Assembly: GCF_024713945.1 (NCBI RefSeq)
Contig: NC_134683.1
Coordinates: 4,093,501-4,157,500 of the forward strand
Length of the DNA: 64,000 nucleotides
Reading direction: 5' to 3'
Source of the DNA: Dermatophagoides farinae
Lineage: Eukaryota; Arthropoda; Arachnida; Sarcoptiformes; Pyroglyphidae
Under the pieces are notes generated by a model. It had not been told where the DNA came from, searched no databases, and was given only the letters and a program-made list of their open reading frames with translations. Each line of letters opens with the position of its first letter. Position 1 is the stretch's first letter. Of this stretch, positions 1 to 14,000 are shown piece after piece. Position numbers and translations under genes: made by a program.

Positions 1-3000
1 TGCTGGATGCAATATCAATACTATTCGTGAAATTTCCGGTGCACATATCGAAGTGGAAAAACAAAAAGGTCAAGGAGATCGTATGGTTATTATTCGTGGA
101 TCGGCCGATGTTACACGAATTGCTTCACAATTGATTACGGTATTATCGAAAGAAGCCGATAAAGATTTATCCGAAATTATTCGAGAATTAGGCCTATCAA
201 AGCCAACAAATGATACAACGACGACTGCTGTTGCAACTGTTCCCGCGGTGTCCAATTCTAATCACCATCAGACAGAATCGTCTACAACAACATTATCCTC
301 ACCTGTTTCTGGAACATCAGAAATTTCGCAAACTTCAACGACCGTTTCAAATACCAGTAATCAAACACAACAACGTCAAGCATCGAAATCGGTTGGTCGA
401 ACACCCACAACATCTGTAACCAATTTTCATACGAATAATGGCAAAACATTAGTCTCATCGGGAAAAAATCAATCCGATTCGAATAAACAATCATCTGGAA
501 CATCGAATACTGTTTCCTATACAATGGCTGTAAATTCTAAAATACGATCAATAAATTCATCATCATCATCATCTTCGGTTTCGACATTGTCGACAACAAC
601 GACACCAGTTTCGAATATCAAATCAAACAGCGGAAATAGTAGTAGCACTACTACCACAATCAATAATGGTGTGAAAATTATGAGTGCCGTTTATAAGCCA
701 TCGAATAAATCTCAAATGTTTCGAAACACAAATAATATTGTTTACAACAACAATAGTATAGCTACGAAAATGGAAACTTCGCATTCAATGAATGAAACAA
801 AATCATCATCCAGTGTACAATGTCTATCGTCGACAATAACAACGACAACGACGACATCATCCAAGATGAATGAAAAATTGAATTTTGCTTCTGTTGCTGC
901 TGGCAGTATTGCTGTTAGTTCTAACATTGGTGATTCATATCATCATCATCATCATCATAATATCGCATTATCACCATCTTCGATTAATTCAGCTACATCA
1001 CCATCATCTTCAATGGCTTCTTCCACATCAATATCGAAACCACAACACAACAACAACATCAACATTCAGATTCAATGATTATTGATGATAAACAATCTAA
1101 TCTAACTTCTGTATTCAAAACCAGTAATGTTTCAAATAGTAGTAGTAATAATCGACAATTTGTATCATCAAATTCTTCATCATCGGCATCATCATCAGCT
1201 GTTGATGTTGCTGCAGCATTTTCACCATCATCAGCTGTAACCACAGGCTCATTATCGATACAAACTTGTGTGGATAATAATAGTAATAATAATAATAACA
1301 ACAATAATCAATCTGTTCCACCACATCATTCACAATATCATCAACAGCAGCAGCCACAGCATTCGAATCCAACACCAATTGGACATGTGAGATCGGCACC
1401 ATGTACTCCTCCTATTGCGAATTATATTTCATTTGGTTCCAAATTTATATCGGCCAATTCAAATAATCTACAATCACAACAATTACAGCAGACATTATCA
1501 GATGTTCTTTATAGTAATGATTCACAGCAACAACAACAACTGTTGCAATCAAATGTAACTGGAAACAATAATAACAAATTGAATAATGTTGATCCATTCT
1601 TATTGAATTCTGCTGCTGTTTCATCCACAACATCGGAATATGCTAATTTGTTTCAACAACAACAACAACAACAACAGCACAATAGCAATGGTGCTAATAA
1701 CCAGAATAATCAAATACATCCAAATTTTCTTTTATCCAATATGATGATCAATTCAAATGCTGAATCGACCTTATCGAATCATTCACATCATCATGGAATA
1801 ATGGGACATCAACCAGTATCAATGAGTTCACCAATCAATCGTGCATCTGTAAATGCTGCTAGCTTCCTTGATCATAGGCCAATCACGCCCAATATCTATG
1901 AACATCATTCTTCCAAACCAACAACATCATCATCGTCATCCAGTAGATCATCGCAATTGAATCCAAATGCACCGGATTTTGCTTCCCGTTCAAATTCATT
2001 TTCAACGAATACATTGTCACAGCCAAATTCAATGCTCTCGTTGAATCTAAATCAAATGAATCCATCATTAAGTCAATCTGCTCACACTGTATCAAATTTT
2101 GGGGCCAATATGGCTGCACCTAATCATTTGCAAACTGGTGTCGGAAGACCTAATTTCCTTGCTGCTGCCGCTGCGGCAGCTGCTGCTGCTGGTACAAATG
2201 TAGCTCCCAATATTTCGAACGATGTACGTCAAATGATTGTCAATTATTCAATGAATATTTTCCAAAATCAAATACCGAAACGTCATCAAGAAGCAGCAGC
2301 ACGTCTTGCACATTCATTTGCACAGAGTGAAGTACTATTGAATAATACTGTTGGACCACATATTCCCACACATCAACCACAACCACCACCATTACAACCA
2401 CAATTTGGTCCACCAGTTGCAGATAATAGATTGAATATGATTCAACAATACATGTTACAACAACAACAGCAACAACAAGGCCAAATCCGTGCAGCTACAA
2501 TGCTTGGAGTAACAAATAATATCGATTCTTATTCATCTGGATTGCCACAACAACAGACAGCATCCACATTACCATTGATGCAACATTATCGAATGCAGCA
2601 GCAGCATCCATTGATCAATAATAATAGTAATAATCATGGTAATTTCTCACTATCGAATTATGATCTGTATGGAACTTCAGCAACATCATCATCGACGACT
2701 TCATCTTCTAATCATCAACAACAACAACAAAATGATGTTGTAAATAATTTGTCTACAGTTTCAGCTACTACAATAGATAATACTGGAGATAATGGTAACA
2801 ATCCACAACAACAGAAGTTGAAACCACCGGCACCGATCGGAACTGAACGTGCACAACGAAAAAATCCAAATCAACAACATTCTACTGCTTCATCGGTGAC
2901 AACCAACGCATTGTTTGGTGAACATCATCCAACGATTGGCACTGCTTCGGGATGGTTAGAAAATTGTGATGATCTTGCAGTCGATTCTTCTGGCTCATCT

Positions 3001-3591
3001 GTGGCCCCTGGTAGTGGTGCACATCTGCCATCTCCATTTGGCACCACGGATTTTTCTGACATTTTTCCAGCACAACCAACAGCGAATGATTTTGGATTGT
3101 TGAATACTTTTGGCACATCTGCAACAAGTGGTGGTAGAAATAATCCTACAACGGTTAATCCGTCTGGAGCCACACGTATTGGCGATGATTCATCATTTGA
3201 TCCATACAATCCTGTAAGTTGTTTTATCAAAGTAAAAAAATATCACCATTGATTTTTATGTTTATTTCTCCAGGTCGCTAATGATTTCAAAATGTTAAAC
3301 ATACTGAACAATACTGGCGGTAGTAATGATGCAGAATATTGGTCAACAAATACTAATAATAATTCTGCTAATAAATCACCGATCAATAATGTCGGTACAT
3401 TGGATACTTCGAAAATGGTAAGAAAATTGATTGAAAATTACAATTTCATTGATATTCTTTCATATCATTACATTTCGTATAGCAATGGAATAATTGGAAT
3501 AATCACAACTAAAAAAAGGAACAAAGTAAAATATTTTCTTTCAAATGGAATTTATTTCATTCTCCGTAATTATATCAACCAACAACACTGA
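1..3591 (+). CDS. mask: mask/ANKHD1-type protein, C-terminal part (KH domain plus low-complexity tail), partial
   Basis: The 5' end is off the window. Reading from base 2, the first ~58 residues are the second half of a KH RNA-binding domain (ends near GSADVTRIASQLI), resembling the single KH domain of multiple-ankyrin-repeat proteins (Drosophila mask, vertebrate ANKHD1/ANKRD17). A very long Ser/Thr/Asn/Gln-rich tail follows, with polyQ, polyN, polyA and His runs. Near 2835-2850 it carries APIGTER, a motif I recall from the C-terminal region of ANKHD1 proteins. Exons: 2-3213 and 3274 onward, separated by a 60-bp intron (GTAAGT...CTCCAG). The second exon either splices at a GTAAGA donor at 3418 or reads to the TGA ending at 3591; I cannot decide. 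The tail changes from frame 2 to frame 1 around 1046, an apparent indel in a CAA repeat. Known role of the family: cytoplasmic scaffold in receptor tyrosine kinase and Hippo/Yorkie signalling. The ankyrin repeats must lie upstream of the window. Confidence 0.85.
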
Positions 3592-4571
3592 ATTTCTCTT
3601 TATTCATCTTTGCCTCCTTTATCATCATTATTATCACTATTTTTGGTCCAAATAAACTGAACTAAAATTGATAAAACAACAGCAGCAGCCGCATTAATAT
3701 CAATCATCATCATAAATTTTAGCACCCCTAAATGTGTGTGTTTGTGTGATACAAAATGTTTTTTCTTCATTAATTAAATCACACTTTTAAATACACTCTT
3801 AAAGCATTAATACCGTTTGATTCTTCTTTTCTCACCACCATCATTTTATATTTGTCTATTGATTCGTACAAAATTTTTTCACTCAAAACAAAATGGAACT
3901 TTAAAACTTAGTGATACACACTCATATTATACACATACACACACACAAATGAATGGGCGCGATATAAACCGATTATTACTCTTCCCCCTTTCACTCTACT
4001 ATATTGATATTAACATCTTTTATTTGTCATTATTTTTTTCAAATTGGAATTTTTGTTTTTTTTGTCTTACCCTTTTGCAATTTTTCTTGCAAATTTTTTT
4101 CCGGAAGAGAAAATTTGTATGTAAAAATCAACAATGGAAAGAGACAATTAACAACAACAACAACAAAATATAAACCAGAAGTGAGAAACTTTTTTCCAAA
4201 AAAAAACAAACAGATAAATCTATGTAAAACGCTTCCACTATTATTTCATGATGATATATTGATAGAATTTAAGAAAAACCATTTAACCACCTTCCATTGA
4301 TAATCAACAACAACACCAGTTATATTAGCCGATTATTGAAAACAAAAATTGATTTTTGAATCATCTGTTGTGATTGGATTTTGGATGAAAAAATTTTTAT
4401 ATTCATTGTTTTTGTGTAACACCACAATTTTTTTCAATGTGTATCTTTTTCTTGATTTTCTTTACTTTATAATAATATCTATATGTATCTGTGTGTGTAT
4501 CTTGAAGGTTGTTTTCTTCCCATTTTTTCATTTTTTTTTTTTTTGTTTCCGTCGTTGATTGATTGTATATA

Positions 4572-4577
4572 AATAAA
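4572..4577 (+). terminator. Candidate poly(A) signal of the mask-type gene
   Basis: AATAAA on the plus strand about 1 kb after the last coding exon, followed by a GT-rich stretch (GGTGTTTGTGG) as expected downstream of a cleavage site. Confidence 0.45.
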
Positions 4578-4650
4578 ACAAGGTGTTTGTGGTCAGACGT
4601 GCAGTTTGTTGCTGTCGGTAAAATTTGAAATCACCTGTGTCAATTTACTG

Positions 4651-4670
4651 AAGTGCTGCCATCTGTTGAT
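4651..4670 (-). promoter_or_regulatory. CTCF-like boundary element, copy A
   Basis: Plus-strand sequence AAGTGCTGCCATCTGTTGAT. The reverse complement of CTGCCATCTGTTGA matches 12 of 14 positions of the classical CTCF consensus CCASYAGRKGGCRS by hand comparison. It lies between the plus-strand AATAAA at 4572 and the minus-strand AATAAA at 4701-4706, exactly at a convergent gene junction. The same 20-mer recurs, with 1-3 changes, at 48743 and 60047. Binding by CTCF is inferred, not shown. Confidence 0.5.
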
Positions 4671-4700
4671 ATAAAAACTAAATAATTTGACAATCTCATC

Positions 4701-4706
4701 TTTATT
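4701..4706 (-). terminator. Candidate poly(A) signal of the hemopexin-like membrane protein gene
   Basis: TTTATT on the plus strand, that is AATAAA on the minus strand, about 320 bp past the stop codon of the minus-strand gene. Confidence 0.4.
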
Positions 4707-5024
4707 TATCTCACTCAACTAATAAATATTAATTATAGAAAATCAAAAAACAAAAAATCTTTATATAAAAAAAGAAATAAAATAAAATCTTTTTGAAATC
4801 AATGTGTTAATAAGAAAATTTTCGAATCAATCAATGACAATAATCATCATTATTATAACTAGAATACTGGGCGTGTGTCTAAAAAAAACAAGAATCTGTA
4901 CAATCAAAAAAAAAAGTTTTGTCACAGTTTTTTTTTGAAAAAAATTATTATGCACAATATAAATGGTAATACAAAATTTTTTTTTCGAAATAAAATAAAA
5001 ACACACAAAAAAAGGTTTTTTCTT

Positions 5025-8000
5025 TCAAATTAAATTTTCAAATCTTTCAAATGATTTAATTCGATTCGGTGATGATGATGATGATGATGACTGATGCTGC
5101 TGTTGTTGTTGTTCTTGTTGAATTGATTGTGATTGATGATGATGATGATGACTTGGGCCACTTTTCGTCATTGATGGTCCAGCTATTTCTTCGGCTACAA
5201 CTAGATTTGGTTCAGAATTCACTAATATGGATGATGATGAATAATGATTATGATTATGAGAATTATGATGATGATGATGATGATGATGACGATGATGACC
5301 AGATTTAGAATTAGTTAGATTTACTGAAACAGATTTATGATGTAGTGTTGGTCCACCGACATTTCTAGATATTGTTGTCGGTGGTGATATTGAAGGAGGA
5401 GGTGGTGGTGGTGGTGGCGGAGCTGGAATCTTTGGATGCAATGCATGTAAATTTGGGCTAGACGCTGTTGGTTCAATAATCGATGATGGTGATAATCGTG
5501 ATGATGGTGGTCGTGATTGATGATGATGATGATGTGATGAATGCAAACCCGGATGATGATTTACTTGTGAATAGATGGCCGTCAATGAATTCATTGAATC
5601 ATATCGTGCAAGAAAATTGAATGGCGTCAATGAACTAGTTGTGGAATTTTTACGGCGATGATAATCCAGACCAATAATTGTTGGTTTCGGTATAGCCGGT
5701 TCGATATGATGACCACCTTCAAAATGAGGAGGAAGTTGACGTTTTTTTCCTTTCATTTTTTTCAGAAAATTTCGATATTGGGGAATATTTTGATTTGATG
5801 TTATGAATTGTAATTGAACGAAATAAACACGACAAAAAATATAAAGAATTTTTTTTGGTTTTTGGGGTCATTTCTAAATGTTATTCGGTGGTCAAAGGGG
5901 TAATAATCCTATTTATCCTTTTTTCCTGACTAATTCTGCCTATTACATGTATATATGTGGGGTGTGTGAGAACATAAAAAACTACATACCATTAATGACT
6001 AAACAGGCCAATATAATACATAATATTGAAGCACCGATAACGATTGCAATCAATATGGTCAGCATGATTGAATCAGTTTCTCGCAATGTAACTGTTGGAT
6101 AAGCCGAACCAGCTGTAGCTAATTTTGGAAATGATAATTTTGTAACAGGATGACCACCAATGGTTTGTTGTTGTTGTACAGTCGTACCCAATGATGAATG
6201 ACTATTATGACCGATTGATTTAATATTTGTCGGCATTACGGATGTAATTTTTGCACGTGAATTTCGTAAAAATACCGATGATGGTATTTCCGACGACGAC
6301 GATGATGATGATGTAAATTCTTCTGTTGGTTTATTTGTTGTCGTCGTAACCGGAATTGAATGACTTGAAGATTTTTTCTTTGGTATAATTATATGATCCA
6401 TAGGAGGTGTTGATGATGATGAATCGTCAGTATCATTAGCTGATGCATCTTCATTATTATTATCATCATCATCTTCGTCTTCGACTTCGTTATAATTATC
6501 AATTCTATTTGAAGATTTCGATGATGACTCAAAATCTTCCATAATATTGGTAGATGGTGTGGAAGTTGTAGATGTGGTGGTTTTTGTTATTGTCGTGGGC
6601 TTTGGTGTAGTTGTCGTCGTCGTCGTCGTTGTTGTGGTGGTAGTAGTTGTTGTCGTTGTTGTAGTTGTTAATTTTGGAATAATCGTATTTAACCTTTGGC
6701 TTGAAGTATTTGAAGCCTTGGTAAAAGGTTTGAATGTTGTGGTTGTTGTTGTTGTAAGAATTTTTGATTTTGGACAACCAAAAAATTCTTGTACAGTTTG
6801 ATTCTGGAAAAAAAATTTATCGATTAAATTGAAAATTCATTTGAAATCAGTATGACACTTACTAATTCTTTAAAATCACGGCCATCATTTTCCGTAACAT
6901 AATATCGATACATTTTTCCAATTCTTCGTGATATTGAATGCGAATGATTATCATTCGTCGATTCACCAATAGCATAAACAATGCCATTCATTTCAAACAT
7001 ACCGGTAAAACGTACCGGTGGATCAAAATGTAATAATTTTGATCTCCATGATGTATTCCAATTTGTAGCATCTAAATTATTCCATATTAAAATTGGTGAT
7101 GGAATTTTATTCTTTGTTTGTTTATTATTATTTAATGATAAACGTTGTGATTGAAATTGTTGTTGATGTTGCTTGGTTGATGATTCTAGATTCGAAAAAT
7201 GATGTTCATTCAAAATAAATATCATTTCATAACGTGCAGGTAAAAATGCAACCGGACGAAATTCTTGATATATTTCCCAACCATTTGGCCATAGATTACC
7301 GCCAAGTAAACCAACCTAGTAAAGTTAATAGAAAAAAAAACAATTTCGTTAATCAAAATAATAAACAAAATAGTAAACAACAACGATTTTTGGAACCTAA
7401 ATCAATCAAGTGTAACAAAAAATGGTATTTTAAAAATGTGTAACCGGGTAATGATCATCATCATTACCTTATCAGGTACATCACATACACACATGAATAA
7501 GCAAAGAAAAAAAAATTATAGTATGTATAAAAAGCGCCTAAAGGAAACAAACGGAAAAAATGGGTGAAACAAAAAAAAAACAGAAGAAAAAAAATTTTAT
7601 TCCATTCAACCGAAACTAAGATAACCTGGATTATGATGATGATGATGGTGGTGGAAATTTCTCAGAAATTGAAAAAGGATAATTGGTTTGGAATCGCTAA
7701 CGACCTGAAATTTTTTTTTTCTAAACTAAACCAATCATATGTCACCATCAAATACAAAAAAAAAATTTCATTCATAAAACAATAATCATCATCCATAATA
7801 GTGAATAATATTTGGATGACAGCTGATGTTTTTGTGACAAAATATCATGTGTTTTCATTTTCATCGTCCTAATAACATTTTGATCTCGTTTTTTTTCGCT
7901 TGTTACTGTCATTGATTCATACAAGAAATATATTGAGAAAAAAAATATAAATTCAAAACATTAACACACAAAAAAAAAATGACACACACACACAGATAAA

Positions 8001-11000
8001 TCACAAGAAGCGATGCTTCAATCAATCGATGAATGAAGATGAGCTGAATAAAGTTTTTTTTCTCTCTTTCTCTCTCACATACACACACACTGTTTAAATA
8101 GAAAATTTTCTAGATTAGTTTAATTTTCATTTTTTATTCCAAGTAAAATCATGTTTTTTGTGTGTGTGTGTGTGTTAGTAGGTTTCATCAAGTTCACCAT
8201 TTTATCATCATCAATATCATTATGATTGGAACTTTATAATCGACACATGAAGAAAAATTGAGAATCATTTGATAAACATGAAATGTGAACTTTGTCATCA
8301 TCATCATCATCATCATCATCGAATGAATTTTTAAAAAACAACAAAAAAAGCAATGTTTTCCAATGTAATTGAAAAAAGAAAAAATAAAAAAAAATTTTCT
8401 TTTCAAATCTTGATCAAAGCTAAAGCACAAAATTTATTTTGCGCGCGTGTTCATGAGTGTGTGGTGTGTTTTTCAAAATAAAAACAACATAAAAATTAAA
8501 AAAAAATTCAGGTTTCAAATAACACAGAGATTTTGATCGTTTTTTTGTCTGTTTTTTGATAATAATTTGCATAATTGTGATGTTGATGATGATGATGATG
8601 ATGAAGACGATGAGAGATAGACAAATAAGCACATTTTAGCAATGACCAACCAAATATTAGATAAAATCAATGGAAAATATAGAAATGCGAACGAAAGCGG
8701 AAAATTTTTCTTTTAACTCTCATTTCATTTTCCGTTGATCAAAAACCAATGATAATGATGATGATGATGGTGATTATGAAATTTTTTTTTCACTTTTTTT
8801 CCAGGAAAAAAAACTCAAGGATCCAGTTTCGATTTTCTTGATCAATTCAATTGCCAATGGTTGGATATCTTTTTTTTGTTCATTCATTTCAAATATCGTT
8901 TCTAAACAATTAGTTTACGAAATCCTTTCGATTAATGAACAAACAAAAAAAAAAAAATTTCATCTTTGTCAATGAAATTTTTTTTCGATAAAAAACGATT
9001 CATGCATGATTACGACATGTATGGACGAGACTTTACTGATTGGATCCGATAAATATGGCGCCCACCGTTTTCAAAATATTTTTTCTTTTCGATGAGAATC
9101 ATCACATACACACACAGAGAGAGAGAGAGAGAGAAACAAAAATTCAATAATCCATCCACCCACACACGCACACAGTGATCAGATCGAATTGATTCAAATG
9201 GGGAAAAAAATTGATTTTAGTTTCCAAAATGAATGAAAAAGAAAAAAAATTTCTGGAATTTTTCGATTAAAAAAAAAGTTCATCGAACGAACCATTTTCA
9301 AATCATTAATCAATCAAATCAAATCAAATCAATTAATGAGAGAGAAAAAAAAATTTCCTAACAAACTGAAAATAGTAGACTTATAACGGTGATGATGATG
9401 ACGACGAATAGAAAAAAAACCCGACTATTTTGATGAGGAAATGTGTGTGTTGATTTTTTTTCAGTTGTGGAAAATCAAACACACACATTTCCAAATCTTG
9501 AAAAAAAATGTGTAAAAACCACCAAAACCAGCAGCCACCTTCGAGCAAATCATAATTATACACACATGAAGATAGTAGCGAAAAAAAACTAAAATTTAAT
9601 CCCTAGATAAAAATAATTACTAATTTTGGATTTTTTCTTTTTTCTTTTTTTCGGTTTCCTTGCCACCGCCACCGAAATTCGTTATTTCCAGCATTAGTTT
9701 ATAAAATAAATCGCCTTCAGAAAGTTATAAATTGGAACGTTTAAGAAAAAAAAAATTATTTCACAAGAAAATACAAAAAAAATCAAGATGCTTTTCACTT
9801 TTTCAATTAAAAACTTGAGGGGAAAAAAACTACCGTTCATATAAATCGATAAAAATGATGATTAAGTGAAATTTTTTTTTCGAGAAAAAAATGTCTGATT
9901 CAGATTGTCATCATCATCATCATTATAATTATTGTCGTCGGGTTTTTTTTTGTCGGAAATTCATAACCATAACTTGATGATAGCGATGATAATGGGAACA
10001 GGAAAACAAACAGCATACACACACACACAGGATGACCGAATCGATCCTGAAATTTATTTGTTAAATTTCTCTCTCTATTAAGTGCAAACAAATCAATGAT
10101 TGAAAGTTTTGGTTTTGTTTTAATAAACAGCAGAATGAAAGAAAATCAAATAAACTCATAGAAAAAAAAACACACAAACACAAAAACCACACATTTATTT
10201 GTTTGTTTGTTTGTGTTGTTTTCACAAGACCACACACTTGAGATTCAATGATCAATCTTTTTTTGAATTTGAATCAATCAATCGTGGTCATTCATTATCA
10301 GTCAAGTTTTTTTTTATTATTATTATTCAAGAAAAGTTTATACATACACACACAATGCACTTTTACACAAATAAAACTCTCAAAATATTTTTGATTCACT
10401 TTTATTTTTCATTTTATGATTTCTTTAAGTGCATAAAAAACATATATACGTTTATTATCAACAACATCATTATCGATCCATATGAGTGTGAATGAATGAA
10501 ATGAATATAACGCGAATAAACCAAGTCAAGTTTCCCGGTGTTTATTTCGATAGGAAATGATAATAAAAAAAAACAACAACAACAACAACAGGAAAAAAAG
10601 ATGTCATACCAACGGGTATAAAAAAACTGTCTGACTATTTCGTAAAAATTTTTGATCCAGGATAAGCAACAAGTAAAAAAAAAACGCACACACACACAGA
10701 CACTAAAAATAACCAAATTTCAAATAGATCAAAAAAAAAAAAAAAAATGTAACCATCGTCTGAATGAACAACATGCTACTTTTTTTTAGAAATGTTTTCT
10801 GTCTATAATTACACTGTCTATAAACACACAAACACACACACACACACACAGACACACGTTACATAATGATTAATTGAATGCCAGAAAAAAAACTACTGCT
10901 ACTAATTGAATTTCAATCATCTCTACACTAAAAATCCCTATAATAATCTATAAATTTATGTCATCAGTTGATATTCAATCACACAACTGATGATCATGTC

Positions 11001-14000
11001 AAGTGGATGTCATACAAAAAAAAACCCAAACGATAAAAATATCTTCAAAACGAGTTGAAAATGGATTCTCATTAACATTTTTACACATACCTGTTTCATA
11101 TTCCATGGTAAATCACGTGAACGTACCCTACGTTGTGTACCATTTGGATATCGAACATCCAGATTATAATAACTACGTGTACGTTCTTTATTATGTAGAA
11201 AATATATTGCTGTTGAACGTAATTTTTGTAATTCTTGACAATCACCGGATATTGTTGATTGTTGATCTTGCAGTAATTTTGAACGTTTTTCCAATAATAA
11301 TGGCATTGATTTTCTTTGCTGCTGTTGTTGTTTGGCATTCAATAATGGATTACGTAATAATAATGCCGATGATGATTGACGTGTTTGTCGTCGACGATGT
11401 TTAGATTGATTGTGATTATTAAGACAATATAATGGTGTTCGTGATATGTTGAATGCACCTTGAATATGATCACCTATATAAATGTGATTGAAAAAAAACA
11501 CGAAAAAACAAAATCAACAAAATTATGGCATGAAAATTACTTTCGTTTTGTTTTTAGAAAAACAATCTATCTATCTATCCATCCATCTAAATTACCATTC
11601 ATTTCGATAAATTTTTTTCTGATCAATTTCGTTTTGTTTTTGTTGTGATCAACAAAAATTTCAAATCGATTAATTCAATGGTTCAATTAGGATAGGATTT
11701 ATCAAATAGTTTTTTTTTCTTTTGATCAATCGTTCGTTCGTTCGATCGATCGATTGATTGATTGATTGATCGATGTCAGTGGAGTAAATGTAGCAGAAAA
11801 TGTAATATAATTATTATCATTATATCTCTCTCTATATGATGATGATGATGATTGATAAATTCATAAAATGAACTTTCAATGGTGATTGAATTTGATGTAA
11901 ATTTTTTTTTATTTATTATCAACAAGTTTGACACGAGTTTCTTGTTTTTCGTTTTCATTCCACTATCAATTATAATGACATATACACAAAACAAATTTAC
12001 GAAAAATAAAAATAAAAAAATAAAAAATTTGTTTCATTTCTTTCGAGATAAACACAAAGTTTTTGTCCAAGTTAATGATTTATGATTGAATTTCAATGAT
12101 TTTTTTTCCAAAGAAACACAAAAACAAAATCTTTCAACTAATCGATTGTGATTCTGAAAACATTGATGATGACATTGAAATCAAAAAGAGCAAAAGAGAG
12201 AGAGAATGATCAAATATCGGAAAAATAAAAAGAGTGATAAATGGACATGGAAAACGAATTTGAAAATTGAACAAAACGATCATCCATTTCATGATTTAAA
12301 ATGAAAAAAATGAATTATGAATATTAATTAATGAAATTCATGAAAAACACACACACACATGTCATTATCTAATACTGTGAATCATCATCATTATAATTAT
12401 AATGATGATGATGATGATGATTAAAACAAGAGAAAAAACAACAACAACAATCAGCATAGTGATAATGATGTGCTGATTATTTCTTTCTCTGTTGTTGTTG
12501 TTGTTGTTGTTATTTGCCTTAAATATTCTTGGAACAAATACACACACACACACGCCATACACGGATTATCATAAAATCTCTGTTGTTTTTTTTTTTTTTT
12601 TTTTTTTTTGATTAAAAGAAAAGAATGCTTCTTTTTTTACCGGGCCATTTTCGAAACATACACACACACCCACCTACATTTACAAAGATCATATTTGGCA
12701 AATTTATGAATTTCATTTTCATTTACATTTTTTTTCAATGTCTATGTAGATTTTCATGGATGCTGTTGTTGTTGTTGTGGTCAAGTTTTTTTTTGTGCTC
12801 ATTTTGTCCATAAATAATGAACAAAAGAGGCCAGACAGTCAAAGAAAAAAAAAACAGTAACAAATGCTCGTATGGATGAAAACATCATTTTCATCATCAT
12901 CATCAATGCTCTTTAAGACAATTGGTTTCGGAAAATGTATGGTGTCCCAAACATGTGTGTGTGTGTGTGTGTGTCCGAGTAAATTATATCGATAATGGCC
13001 CTACTACATATCGATTGTTTCATTAATTATTTGGGAATTATTATCTAAAATATCGATGAATGAAAAAAAGGGGTGTGTGTATGTGAATGGGAAGAAAGAG
13101 CAAAAAAAAAATCGAAACGGAAAAGAAAAATGATATCTCCTTTCTCCACTATTAAATGTTCATTTATAATGACTATCATCATCATCATCATAATCATCAT
13201 CAACATCGATGATATCAACGATGTTTGTTGGAACATGAATACATAAAATGAAGAAGATGAAAACAAAAACAAAAACAATGATGATGATTAAAAAAAATCA
13301 CAATTTCATGATGTTGATTGTCTCTGTCAACCAGTGGACAATACAGAAGCATCCATAATTTATCTACTACAAAAAAAGGTCAACAACAACAACAAAACAT
13401 TGATGATCAATTCATCAATTCATTGACAAACAAACAAACGAAAAAAAAATCATCGACATTGATCTAAAAGATGATGATGAAGATGACTATTGACTATGAA
13501 AAAAAGAGACATTGAAAAAAAAAATAATGGAAAAAAATGTCAAGTTAAAAGTAGCCACAAGAAAAAAAAATTTTATGGACAATTTCTATATATTCAACAC
13601 GCATGTGGATGACGATGATGATGATGATAACAATAAGTGATAAATTATCGATGAAATGTCATCATTTCAATAATAATGACATTGATGATGATGATGATGA
13701 AATGAATAAATTTTTTTTTTTCAATTCAAATCAATAAATGATGACATGATTTCCGAATTTTTTCCCTACTTTTCAATCATCATCATCATCATCATTTGTT
13801 GAGTGTTAGGAATCATTTTTTTTCCTTATTACACCATTTTGACCTGACCTTTTCCCTCTTGATCTGCATATCGTTTAGTCATTTGTCATTTTTTTTTTGT
13901 AGAATATTTCAATTCGATTTTTATTGTATTATTTTTTTTCTATATTCACCTGAATGATGAGGAAAATAAATGATCAGATAAATGGAATTATGTAATGCTG

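Larger units (their letters stand above)
3592..5024. other. Convergent intergenic region with both 3' UTRs
   Basis: No coding exon is convincing here. The stretch is AT-rich with short A and T runs and CA repeats. It should hold the 3' UTR of the mask-type gene and that of the minus-strand hemopexin-like gene. A small last exon of the mask gene could still be hidden here if the 3418 donor is used. Confidence 0.6.

Noticed and set aside
742-1402. Reading frames on the opposite strand of the mask tail
   Set aside because: They are mirror frames of CAT, CAA and TCA repeats within the real coding sequence, with no independent motif.
5571-5590. AGATGGCC in the last exon of the hemopexin-like gene as a fourth CTCF-like site
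   Set aside because: Only the short core matches, it lies in coding sequence and lacks the shared 20-base context.
6547-6801. Plus-strand frame with a long polyVal run
   Set aside because: It is the complement of the polyThr stalk of the hemopexin-like gene, whose splice sites and phases agree.
8281-8320. Regular CAT/ATG arrays that look like a repeat-spacer array
   Set aside because: Trinucleotide microsatellites without unique spacers; not CRISPR.
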